Below, one piece after another: positions 8,960 to 17,780 of a DNA stretch of 23,000 nucleotides. Origin of the DNA: Cristatella mucedo. Taxonomy: Eukaryota > Bryozoa > Phylactolaemata > Cristatellidae. Every line of letters begins with the position of its first letter. The stretch's first letter is position 1. The notes beneath the pieces were generated by a model. That model saw only the letters and a program-made list of their open reading frames with translations, made no database searches and was not told where the DNA came from. Location of the stretch: assembly GCA_009760855.2 (NCBI GenBank), contig WPIO01000061.1, positions 622,001-645,000 of the forward strand, read 5' to 3'. Made by a program: the position numbers and the translations under genes.

Positions 8960-11394
8960 CTGCACAGGATTGTCATCTATTTCAACGTTCACTTTGATAA
9001 CTTATCGGACGCTTTCAGCACCGAATTTCGTGCATTGACTGACTCATTGTCTCTTGTGGCTCATGTGCATGGCCCTACCCACATCAAAGGTCACACACTC
9101 GACCAGGTTTTCTCATACAACTGCACTTTGTCATCACCAATTATTACCAAATCCTGCTTATCTGACCACACGCAGATCTCATTCAATCTACAGCGTGTGC
9201 CCATCTCCTCCTCTAAAATAACCTGTGAATCGCGAAACCTCAAGACCGTTGATATCGATGCTGTCCGTGCGAGAATATCTGCTTCACCTCTGCTGCTCAG
9301 TCCTCCCTCCGATCTGTCGTCATTGGTAGATAGCTTCAACACGACACTAGCTGACACGCTCGACGAATTTGCACCTCTGACAAAGCGCACTCACTGTGCG
9401 TCCCCGCCCAGACGGCCTATGGTTTACCACAGACATTAAACTAGCCAGGTCTACTAAACAAAAGCTTGAAAAAGCATACAAAAGATCCGGACTAACTGTC
9501 CATCGACAGGCATATGAAGACTACTGTAGGTCGTACCAATCGATCCTAGCAAAGGCCAAGTCTAGCTTCTATAGAAACATTGCTGAATCACAGATGCACA
9601 ATCCAAAAATGCTGATGTCGACGATCAACCATCTCCTCAACCGTTCCCAGATTAGCTCCTTACCTGATGATCCTTGTGATGATCTAGCCGATCGCTTCTC
9701 TCGATTCTTTGTGCAGAAGATAGACAAGATCAGGGAATCCATCCCTGCGATGACAACCTCCCCACTAGAATGCTGTTCCTCGGTTCCTGGGTGCACCTCA
9801 ATGTCTGCATTTAAGTAGGTCACTAGTGATCTAGTCCTGAAGTTCGTATCTCAATCAAAGAAGACTACAAGTCCTCTGGACCCTATTCCCACTGTCCTGC
9901 TTCTACGTTGCATTGATCTGCTGCTGCCATGCATAACTAACATCATTAATATGTCATTAGCATCAGGTCATGTCCCAGCACCTTTCAAAAAAGCCGTAGT
10001 CAGGCCACTTCTCAAGAAATCGACACTAGACCAAGAGAACTTAAGCAAATACCGCCCAGTCTCCCTTCTACCATTCCTATCAAAAACACTGGAACGGGTC
10101 GTGGCAGACCAGCTGAACTCATATATTGAAACCTCACACCTTACTAGTAAGTTCCAGTCTGGCTTTAGAGCTAATCACTCCACAGAGTCAGCACTGCTTA
10201 GGGTATACAACGACCTACTTAGGAATGCAGACATGGGTAGAATGTCTCTGTTTGTTTTGCTCGATCTTTCGGCAGCTTTTGATACCATCGATCACCAAGT
10301 TCTTCTAGAGTGCCTCTTATCTCGCCTGGGCATCACTGGCACTGCTCTGCAGTGGTTCAGGTCCTATCTCAGTGGGAGACTCCAGAGTATTGACGTGAAT
10401 GGACAAAGATCATCTGAAGTACCTCTGAAATATGGAGTACCTCAGGGCTCAGTGCTAGGTCCGGTTCTTTTCACGGTCTATACTCTCCCTCTTGCTAATG
10501 TGATTGCCAAGGACAATCTAGGCTTTCACTTCTATGTGGATGACACTCAGTTGTATCTTTGCTTTGATCCCTCCCAGCCTTTGAACACCTCAAATTCTCT
10601 CAACTCACTTGCTGCATGTATTGATGACATCTGCACATGGGGGGCAGCAAATTTTCTGAAACTAAACGATGATAAAACTAACTTACTAGTTATGGGCAAA
10701 CCCAGTGTGATTCACAAATTGGACAGGCTGATGCTCAAAATTGGCTCCGCCAGCATATCTCCAGTTGAATTAGCCCGAAATCTAGGTGTCATATTCCAAA
10801 GCGACCTCTCGTTAGACGACCATGTCAGCTCCACAGTCAAATCTGCCTATTTTCAGCTTCATAACATTGCTAAAATTCAGGCTTGTTTAGATAAGGATAC
10901 CACGTCCAAGTTGGTCCATGCCTACGTGACATCCCGTCTCGACTTCTGCAACTCACTGCTTACTGGCCTACCGGTATGTGCGATCAGGCGATTGCAGCTG
11001 GTGCAAAACTCTGCAGCTAGGCTTGTCTGTCGTGAGCGTCGCAGTTGCCACATCCCACCACTTCTCGCCGACCTGCACTGGCTACCAGTCAAGCAACGGA
11101 TTGACCAAGGTTGTGTCGCTCACTTTTAGGTCCCTTCATTCTGTGGCTCCAGCCTATCTCTCAGATCTACTCCCCCATCAGGCCAAGCATCGTACCACCC
11201 ACTTTTCGGAATCCAGCAGTCTAGAAATACCTCGTACAAACCTCAAATCCTTTGGAGACCGTGCATTTAGTTCGTATGCTCCCAAAGCCTGGAACTCCCT
11301 CCCGACCTGCGTCAGAACATCCCCTGACTTAACCACATTCAAAAAGAACTTAAAAACACACCTATTTAGGACAGCTTTTAGTGGGTCCCCGTGA
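8960..11394 (+). pseudogene. LINE ORF2 (endonuclease–reverse transcriptase), frame-broken
   Basis: The endonuclease C-terminus is seen at 8975-9185: DNLSDAFSTEF, GPTHIKGHTLDQVFS, then the catalytic-type SDH (CLSDHTQISFNL). The reverse transcriptase runs from about 9950 to 10700: YRPVSLLPFLSKTLER, LLDLSAAFDTIDHQ, GVPQGSVLGPVLF, then the active-site box YVDDTQLY near 10533, then ANFLKLNDDKTNLLVMG. The C-terminal FRSLHSVAPAYLSDLL and AWNSLP follow. These motifs place it in the L2 clade. Breaks are a frame change near 9385-9396, an in-frame TAG at 9816-9818 and a frame change near 11105. YVDD replaces the commoner YADD of L2 elements. The copy is fairly recent but not competent. Confidence 0.92.
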
Positions 11395-11555
11395 TTCGTC
11401 TTTTATGTGCTTATGCGTGCTGACACTGTGCATGCTGCCACTAACCACATTTGCATGCTGACCCTGTGCATGTCACTCCTAATCATATTATTCATTTTTT
11501 TCTTTTTCAAGCATGATTTTACTCACCATTCAATTGCATTTCCCTTAGCAGCAAA

Positions 11556-11625
11556 TGTAAAGCGCCTAGAGAGAGATTAAGTTCTCCGAGGGCGCTTCAT
11601 CAAGTGCATTATTAATATTAATATG
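11556..11625 (+). other. LINE family A 3' recognition tail with hairpin
   Basis: The tail reads AAAGCGCC, then AGAGAGATTAAGTT, then GAGGGCGCTT, then ATTATTAATATT. GCGCC pairs with GGCGC to give a stem-loop. Conserved GCGC-stem tails of this type occur at the 3' ends of fish L2 LINEs and their SINEs and are the reverse-transcriptase recognition signal (family knowledge). Related tails occur at 20258-20345 and at the ends of both SINE family 2 copies. Confidence 0.75.
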
Positions 11626-11696
11626 ATCATTTTTTATTTGTATCTACTGTCGCCATTGTTGCGGCTGCATAATGACCAGTGGCTTATCATTTGCAG

Positions 11697-11772
11697 ATGC
11701 CGCTAACTGCTGTAGCAATGTCGACGCTGTCGAGCCCTGCACCATTCATGCTGCCTCACCCATTCCTTCCCG
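11697..11772 (+). CDS. PCBP: PCBP homologue, exon: Pro/Ser-rich linker
   Basis: The exon is 76 bases, phase 0 in and phase 1 out, between acceptor GCTTATCATTTGCAG and donor CCCG|GTAAGA. It continues the frame of 8267-8422 as MPLTAVAMSTLSSPAPFMLP then HPFLP. It has no domain of its own and corresponds to the variable KH2-KH3 linker of PCBPs. It starts about 70 bases after the LINE 3' end, so the LINE landed close to its branch-point region. Confidence rests on the splice sites and phase agreement. Confidence 0.8.
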
Positions 11773-11922
11773 GTAAGAAGCCAGCTCTCGACTCTCTTGA
11801 CTCGCCGGCGCTTGGTGTCTGCAATCTACCAGGCTTTGCTGGGGGAGCATGCACATTGCTGGCACTCACCTCCTTCCCCTCCCTCACAACATATCGACGG
11901 TGAATGCTTGCCTGTGATGCAA

Positions 11923-11954
11923 GTCTCTTGCTCTCTCTCTCACTCACCGACTCA

Positions 11955-12020
<66 letters not shown>

Positions 12021-12025
12021 CTTCC

Positions 12026-12084
<59 letters not shown>

Positions 12085-12191
12085 CCTCCCTCACTCGCCC
12101 ACTCTTTCTCTCCTCTCCCTCACTCACTCACTCACTCTCTCTCTCTCTCTCCCTCTCCCTCTCTCTATCTCTCTTCTTTCCCTCACTCACT

Positions 12192-12273
<82 letters not shown>

Positions 12274-12305
12274 TCTCTTCTCTCCCTCTCTCACTCACTC
12301 ACTCA

Positions 12306-12337
<32 letters not shown>

Positions 12338-12393
12338 GTCTTTCTCTCTCCCTCTTCTCTCCCTCTCTCCCTCTCTCACTCACTCACTCACTC

Positions 12394-12424
<31 letters not shown>

Positions 12425-12490
12425 CTCTCTCTTCTCTCTCTCTTTCTCTCTCTCTCTTTCTCTCTCCCTCTCCCTTCCTCCCTCTCTCTT
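11923..12490. repeat. Very long CT-rich tract with CACT/CCCT islands
   Basis: About 570 bases are nearly all C and T on the plus strand. CT arrays are broken by repeated blocks of CTCACTCACTCACTC and CTCCCTCCCTC. The larger blocks (TCTCC…CACTCACTCACT…CT arrays) recur about five times, which suggests expansion by duplication of a higher-order unit. The Leu/Ser- and Arg/Glu-rich frames here are not genes. It lies in the PCBP intron before the candidate alternative exons. Confidence 0.97.
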
Positions 12491-12678
12491 TATCATACTT
12501 GGGAGCTCGTGTTGGTAAGGTGTCTTGCTTTGTTTTGCGGAGTTGCGCCCCATGCCTCCTGGCTGAAGCCGTTAACGCCGCTCTGACAGTTCTATCGCGG
12601 CTAGCTGCCTCACAGCGTGCGGAACATGTGCCCATGCATCGCTTCACTGCGTCCTGCAGCTCAGTTTTCCCCTCGCAG

Positions 12679-12833
12679 GTGTGCGAATGATGAGTGTCGG
12701 CTCACTCAACCGAGCGAATCTCACTAGAGGTCGCCGCGATGGCGGCTACCTCACCAGGCAGATGAGCAGCCCGGGAGGCATTGCTTGCTCGGCACCATCA
12801 TCTTCAAGTTACTTGTCTCCACCCAAAGCCTAA
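12679..12833 (+). CDS. Candidate PCBP alternative terminal exon (no KH3)
   Basis: A strong acceptor (CAGTTTTCCCCTCGCAG) ends at 12678. Joined to the phase-1 end of 11772 (G|GT = Gly), the frame stays open for 50 codons (GVRMMSVGSLNRANLTRGRR … SSYLSPPKA) and ends at TAA 12831-12833. The peptide is Ser/Arg/Gly-rich without a KH domain. If used, it would end the protein after KH2 and its linker. I see splice logic and an open frame; the isoform is inference. A random 3' segment could also stay open this long, so confidence is moderate. Confidence 0.42.
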
Positions 12834-12891
12834 GTGAAAGGTGGTGCTAGTAGGCTGCAGCCTCGACCATGGATGAATCTTGTCTCCGCAG

Positions 12892-12980
12892 TCGGACATG
12901 GCGAGTTCAACGCAAGCAAGGACGGCACTGCAGATTCTCATTGTCTTTCTGTGATGAAACCAGGGAGTGTAAAGAGCTGC
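12892..12980 (+). CDS. Candidate PCBP cassette exon
   Basis: The segment is 89 bases between acceptor AATCTTGTCTCCGCAG and donor CTGC|GTGAGT. Entered from the phase-1 end of 11772, it is open (VGHGEFNASKDG … SVKSC) and leaves in phase 0. That phase would fit an alternative KH3 acceptor at 13857 (GACAG|CTG). The peptide is not recognisable as the first half of KH3. It could be an alternative to 12679-12833. Confidence 0.33.
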
Positions 12981-13204
12981 GTGAGTTCCTTGTCAAGGAG
13001 CTTTGGCTCATGGTCCATCTATGTATTGGCCACCGGGCCGTGGGGTGACACTTGCAATTCACGACAACGACTTTGCGACCGGTTCGATTGCCACTGCTGA
13101 GAATCCTCTAGTGCTTACACACTGGGAGCATGCTTAAGCTGCTAGGGGTGTTCTGGTGTTATATGGCTACGTTAAATGTAGACATTAAGGTGCTGCTCGG
13201 AATT

Positions 13205-13475
13205 GAGGGAGGGGAGTCCTGCTGGGTGTTATTGAAGGGCAGTAGTCCTGAATGGATGCTACAACCTTAGGGATGGACTCTCTGATCTGATGGCCTATCT
13301 TAGTGACAAAGAAGCTAGAGAAGCCATCAGCTAGATTATCATATCAGTATCATCAGGTAAGGAGCTAACGTGGGAGCGGCTACGGAGATGGTTGGTTGTA
13401 GGCATTCGCATTTTTGGATTGTGCATCCGTGATTCGTCAATATTTTGATAGAAGCTAGACTTAATCTTAGCTAGA
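13205..13475 (-). mobile_element. LINE family A internal fragment, antisense
   Basis: The reverse complement aligns almost base for base with the LINE region at about 9555-9790, between the endonuclease and the reverse transcriptase. Shared stretches include GGATTGTGCATC, CATCAGGTAAGGAGCTAA and TAGAAGCTAGACTT as read on the plus strand. It lacks both LINE ends, so it is an internal relic, not a simple 5' truncation. It lies in the intron before the KH3 exon. Confidence 0.85.
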
Positions 13476-13853
13476 ATGCTTAAGCCCCACTTTGTTCATC
13501 ATGTGATAAAGGTCAGGAACTCCCTTATAAAGGTGCTTGGTTGCTAGCTGTATGCTGCTATTGATCAACGCGGCTCCAAATAAACTATCCTCAGCTGGGA
13601 GGGTAGATTGGGGTGGTTGGCTGCTGCAACTATAGATGTGTCAGCAAGGTCAAGTATATGCACGTTAAGTTCAAGTTAGTGTTGTTTATTCTCTCTACGA
13701 CAGTTTGCAGTAGATCCGTGTGTGCACGACTTGCTGTCTGACTCTAATGCTGAGCATCTGTGATTGGTCGCCCATACCTGCTCGTGCTTTGCGTGGCATC
13801 GCTATTGCATCGATTGCCTAGCTCTCCATCTGCTGCTGCTTCGCTTGCTGCAG

Positions 13854-13973
13854 ACAGCTGTCCGGTGCGAAAATTAAAATATCCAACTCGGAAGAAGGCA
13901 CTAGCGATCGCAAGATCACCATCACTGGACTACCGGAGACTATCGACATGGCAGCATACATGATAAACAGCAG
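13854..13973 (+). CDS. PCBP: PCBP homologue, exon: KH3 domain second half
   Basis: The exon is 120 bases between acceptor CTGCTTCGCTTGCTGCAG and donor AGCAG|GTAAGA. It reads (R)QLSGAKIKISNSEEGTSD then RKITITG and LPETIDMAAYMINSR. This is the beta2-beta3-helix C half of a PCBP KH3, where MSGAQIKIAN-type and DRQVTITG-type stretches are diagnostic. A second acceptor four bases on (GACAG|CTG) would start the exon in phase 0 at LSGAKIKI, matching the phase-0 intron seen in KH2. The exon leaves in phase 2. The matching GXXG half was not found upstream. Confidence 0.9.
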
Positions 13974-14238
13974 GTAAGAGTGAGAAGCTGCAGGCATGCC
14001 AGCAGGCGGCCAGTGGATTTCTTCTGACACATCCGAAGTTATTTCTGACTGGCGATCCATCAGACGGTCTAGAGTTGCAAGGCTCTACAGTGAGGCCTGA
14101 AGGCCGTGCTTTTAGTTGGAGAATATGCCGTGCTCACCCGGCCTGGCCTCAAAATTGCAATATGTCGAGCCAACTAGTCAGCTGTGGAGGCAAGTTGACA
14201 GAGATGCTGCAGCCAACGCACGACGTATGTGACTGCAG

Positions 14239-14269
14239 GTGCCGGTCAGCAAGCAGCAGGAGTGCATAG
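14239..14269 (+). CDS. Possible last coding exon of PCBP
   Basis: After an AG at 14237-14238 (TATGTGACTGCAG), the phase-2 end of the KH3 exon would continue as R-CRSASSRSA and stop at TAG 14267-14269. A short Ser/Arg tail after KH3 is plausible for the family, but the pyrimidine tract is weak. Another 3' exon could be used. Confidence 0.28.
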
Positions 14270-14990
14270 TGCTTCTATAAAGGGAAAAAACAGTGACTGC
14301 CGAAATGCCGAAAGTGTTCTTAATCATTTGGTCCCGTCGGGTTTCGACTGAACAAAGCCTTCCAATGCAACTGTGTTCAATATGAAGGAAGAATTGTAGC
14401 TCGTGCTAGAACGTGTGTGCATAGAGAGGATGAAGGGGCTTGTCCGGTGGGAGGGGCTGGGGCCCTGTGGGGCCCCTTCTCAGCACTCAAAATCATCTCT
14501 ATCTGCCTGCCGGCCAGCTACGCCAGATGACACCACCGACTTCTGCTTGGGCAAGTTACTTGCAAGCTTATGGCATTGTTGTGTATTTAACACACACAAA
14601 ACGGAAATGAAAATGGAGGCAAAATTTATTGAAAAGCTTGTTTAAGAACACATCCAGAACCAGGGATCGGCAGTTGTTCTCATCAGGCAAGGCTGGGTAG
14701 CATTTCAAGTTTTCAGATGGCCCAGTAACAGCACCCATGCAACTACTGCAATGAGGTAGAAGCAGTAGCCAATAGGCACACGGTAGCCAATCTTGAAATA
14801 GTGCACGGCAATATGGAGACAGGCAGCAGCAATGTTTCATCGTAGCAGCGGTGGCAGCAGCACGACAGCATGAGCATCTAGAGACTTTCTTAGCTACTTA
14901 CTCTCCGACTTCCTAGTTGTGCAAGGAGTCATCTCGTCTGCTAAATTTGTTTGTGCACACATACATATATAGGTGGATACATAGATAAGG
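14270..14990. other. No supported feature
   Basis: No exon, repeat or RNA gene is convincing here. The open frames at 14403-14645 (plus) and 14568-14840 (minus) have no recognisable domains, and their composition does not suggest coding. Possibly 3' UTR or intergenic. Confidence 0.45.
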
Positions 14991-14994
14991 TTAG

Positions 14995-15152
14995 CTGATT
15001 TAGCAGCATCATTTATGTAGTGGTAGACGAGCCTTCACGGCCATAAACACCTTGCAGATATCAATAAAGTATCGACCTCTGAAGGACTCAGACCCACACT
15101 GCCCGGGTCGTGAACAGCGAGTGCCTTATCCCTGGGCTAAGACCCCGGGGCA
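14995..15152 (-). mobile_element. tRNA-derived SINE, family 1, copy c
   Basis: Reverse complement: tRNA-like head with B box GGGTCTGAGTCC, then ACTTTATTGATATCTGCAAG, GGCCGTGAAGGCTCGTCT and TAAATGATGCTGCTAAATCAGC. The body aligns with copies a and b but is the most diverged of the three. A GATA/GA tract abuts its 5' side. Confidence 0.72.
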
Positions 15153-15172
15153 TAGATAGATAGATAGAGAGT

Positions 15173-15256
<84 letters not shown>
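15153..15256. repeat. (GATA)n(GA)n microsatellite
   Basis: A few GATA units followed by about 85 bases of GA, the same composite layout as at 5374-5563. Confidence 0.97.
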
Positions 15257-15258
<2 letters not shown>

Positions 15259-15454
15259 CCTCGGGGAGATTGGGCACATAGTAGCTTACTGTTGTCTAGC
15301 CTTACCTAATGCCTCGCCACACCTGTCAAGAATCTGACTTCGGCTAGCGGTTGTTGCCTGTTGCTGCCCTCTCTAGTCATTTGCTGCCAATAGTGTTAGT
15401 AACCTGACCTGAGCATGCTCCTACGCGGGTCACGGGGGTCACGTTAAACTTCCC

Positions 15455-15605
15455 AAAAAATAAACGTAATTCATTTGTATAGTATCCTAAGTGAACAACT
15501 TAAAATCTCTATTCAGGCGCTTTGCAAATGCCGCAGGGCTCGAGCCCACTACCTCGGCGATCAAAGGCGAGTACCGAACCCTGTGGCTGTTCACGATCGA
15601 AGTCT
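15455..15605 (-). mobile_element. tRNA-derived SINE, family 2, copy a
   Basis: Reverse complement: head with TCGGTACTCGCC and B box GTGGGCTCGAGCCC, then AAGCGCCTGAATAGAGATTTTAAGTT and a tail TACAAATGAATTACGTTTATT. It matches copy b at 19700-19862. Its 3' part resembles the 3' end of LINE family A. Confidence 0.75.
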
Positions 15606-16680
15606 GCTTCAGCTTCACTGCACGAATGGTGCCTTTACGTGTGCCCGACATAATGAATGCCACTACTCTGCAGCCTGCACCGACCGGGCACGTGTGAGGA
15701 TCGCTTCGTTCCGGTGCAGTGGTCGACTCAGTCTCTGTTCTTGCTTGATGCTGGGTGCCGTATTAGCCGATTGGGCTTGCTTACTCTCCTATCCTGGAGC
15801 TGGTGCATCGAAGATGCTCACAGGAACCAGCTTCACCGTTCAGGCTTCACAGTCTCGCCACCGCCCACATCAATTCACCACCTCTGCTTTCACCACTGCA
15901 CATTCACCAGTGCACTTCACCACATCACGAGCTGCCACCGAGGCAGCTGTTCCTTAACGAATTCAGCCGGCTCGTGTAGAAGCATCTCTCTAACCACTTG
16001 CGAAGCGTTTGCTGCTCAAGGAACACATGCAGGCGGCTGCAGCAGAGCGAGCTGTGGAGGCGGCGGCCAGCCAGTCGCTCGCTTTGACCGTTGCTCCGTC
16101 GTCCACTCGAGCCCTCCAGGTCATCCGGTTGCACTCTCGTCGGCCGTCGAGCACTGCTTCAGTTCCTCCCCTGCGCCACCGCAGTTCCTGCCGCGTTTCG
16201 CACAGCACACGGCTGAAAGCAGCCTCATAGTGAATTGCCGCTGCCATTGCTTGCTGCTCGAGTTTGGCTGGTGTCTGTTGCAGACTGTCACTGCTGCCCG
16301 AAACGTGCATGGCTACGCTGTATGGTTACCATTGGAGCCACATGTTTTAGGTTGCAAGCGGAAGTATGAGTTTGGCTCACTATTATGAAACTGTGCCTCG
16401 TATTATGAGCAATGCCGGAAGGGTGACGGTGAGGCATTGGCCAGTGGAGGTGCGCAGCATGCATACAGGAAAGCGGTTCGGTCCAAGTCGTCGTTCGTTG
16501 CAAACACCACCACCATCACCGATAACAGCAGCTACTGCCAGGCTGCTGGTTATTGCAGGCTGCTGCTTTTTGATGGACAGTGATGTGCTCGCTTTTAGTC
16601 TGACAGCACACCGGCTGGGTCTGTAGCTTGTATTTATTAGATCAAGCAAGACATGACCGTACATAGGCTCTCATGACCAG
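15606..16680. other. Unresolved region with overlapping open frames
   Basis: Long frames are open on both strands (plus 15657-16388, minus 15990-16310, plus 16009-16230). None shows a domain I recognise. The stretch 15880-15930 carries degenerate TTCACCA repeats. A plus-strand piece around 16000-16110 (LLLKEHMQAAAAERAVEAAA) is helical and Ala-rich and could be an exon. The minus-strand frame (SLQQTPAKLEQQAMAAA) could equally be one. Choosing needs transcripts. Confidence 0.3.
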
Positions 16681-16725
16681 TTGCTGCTGTATAGATGTAT
16701 TGACCATCATTTTTCATTTATAGAA

Positions 16726-16731
16726 AATAAA
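16726..16731 (+). promoter_or_regulatory. Candidate poly(A) signal AATAAA
   Basis: AATAAA on the plus strand, with a T-rich region and TGTCTTTTC about 35 bases downstream. It could end a plus-strand transcript, possibly PCBP, but no coding exon is securely tied to it. Confidence 0.25.
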
Positions 16732-16901
16732 GTCGACTGTTTCTTCGACCCGATTCTTTCTGTCTTTTCAAAATGTTTTCAAAAAGACGAGGGAAGCCTC
16801 TGGGGACCAAGTGGTCCACAAGGGCGATCCGTCTCAAGGGGACCCCCTGCCAAACTCATTGCTGCACCAGGCCTGGGCTGAGGGCAAATGACTTGAGAGC
16901 C

Positions 16902-16905
<4 letters not shown>

Positions 16906-16933
<28 letters not shown>
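16906..16933. repeat. (TA)n microsatellite
   Basis: About 14 TA units. No other feature is seen between 16735 and 17030. Confidence 0.9.
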
Positions 16934-17029
16934 CTGTGAGGCACACACAGCAAAGAGGCTAATGCTACTTTGTATCTCCGTCAGTAACTCCACAAAGTCA
17001 TAAAGACCATGTGGGTGTTACGCAGGAGA

Positions 17030-17495
17030 GTTTTGTATAGCGCACTCACAGCCTAAGCGGCTTTCGGTAGCCAACAGACTTCGTCTCACGCAACAAAGAG
17101 AAAGTGGGAAGCACAGCAAAGTTAGGAGAGCAGTTGAGGTAGTGAGTAGCATAGAAGTAGCAGTTCAGGACCGCTGAAAAAGATGTGCCATAGTCGGCAG
17201 TTGGAGAGTAGATGTCGTTGCGTAAGAATTGTGGAAGCGAGTTCCACAGTCTAGGACCTGCAGAGCTAAAGCTTCTGTAGCCAACTGTCTTTAAGCGGAG
17301 GAATGGGACAGCTAATTTATTGTCCACACAGGACCTGAGGGCGCAAACAGGCTGAAACTGATGCAGCTGTTCAGCTAGGTACGAAGGAGCCAAGCCGTGG
17401 CGGGCCTTCCTTAGTAATGACAGGATCCCCCATTTGGGTGTTCCTGGCAAGGTCACGGTTGGCCCTTTCCTAAGCCAATCGTACCGGCGTGCCAT
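17030..17495 (-). mobile_element. L2-type LINE family B, 3' part
   Basis: The minus-strand frame reads LLRKARHGLAPSYLAEQLHQ, then LRSCVDNKLAVPFLRLKTVG, YRSFSSAGPRLWNSLPQFLR, and a C-terminal tail. This is the post-RT region typical of L2/CR1-like ORF2 proteins. The tail ends CGCTTAGGCTGTGAGTGCGC then TATACAAA, again a GC-stem plus AT end. The DNA is clearly homologous to the plus-strand copy at 22700-23000, but distinct from family A. It is 5'-truncated with the coding frame still open, so probably relatively young. Confidence 0.88.
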
Positions 17496-17661
17496 CAGTC
17501 AAGTTCTTTTGCAGTAACCTGCGCAGCAATAGTCAGAGCTAGTACTTGAACACGGATCTCTTTCGGTGGTTTGAATACAAGCAGCACGCTGGAGCATCCG
17601 ATCTGTTGATGCGCTCTAATAATGTGCGACGTCAATTTTCTCGAACCTCGCCTTTTTCCAA

Positions 17662-17667
17662 TTTAAT
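17662..17667 (-). promoter_or_regulatory. Candidate poly(A) signal ATTAAA for gene 2
   Basis: ATTAAA on the minus strand lies about 115 bases past the stop codon at 17781-17783. It is the commonest variant poly(A) signal and is suitably placed to end gene 2. Confidence 0.4.
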
Positions 17668-17780
17668 AGCATAATCTACATACAATAGGCGGAGACGAAA
17701 CAACCATCACGTGCAAGTACTACGATCACATCCAACGTCAATCGTGCATAAAGCTGCTCGCCACCGAGTCCATCGGCTAT

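Larger units (their letters stand above)
8935..11625 (+). mobile_element. L2-clade LINE (family A), 5'-truncated
   Basis: A non-LTR retrotransposon of about 2.7 kb with the C-terminal part of an APE-type endonuclease, a reverse transcriptase, the L2-type C-terminal region and an intact 3' end. ORF1 and the 5' UTR are missing, as is usual for 5' truncation during target-primed reverse transcription. The 3' end is AT-repetitive (ATTAATATT) instead of poly(A), as in the L2/CR1 group. It is inserted in the sense direction inside the PCBP intron. Confidence 0.93.

Noticed and set aside
8885-9439. A host protein starting at 8885
   Set aside because: The first codons are SINE sequence and the rest is the LINE endonuclease C-terminus. 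The start is fortuitous.
12990-13100. GPWG in an open frame as a possible GXXG loop of KH3
   Set aside because: The surrounding hydrophobic pattern of a KH domain is absent and it would require reading through a good GTGAGT donor.
13346-13360. Perfect donor ATCATCAG|GTAAGG as a PCBP exon end
   Set aside because: The same sequence is present in the LINE at 9667-9680 in antisense; it belongs to the LINE fragment, and no exon ends there.
13545-13610. A KH-like string (GC … IDQRGSK) that could be the missing first half of KH3
   Set aside because: The frame has two stop codons (TAG and TAA), no acceptor or donor, and the similarity is only a few residues. Chance is more likely, though a decayed exon is not excluded.
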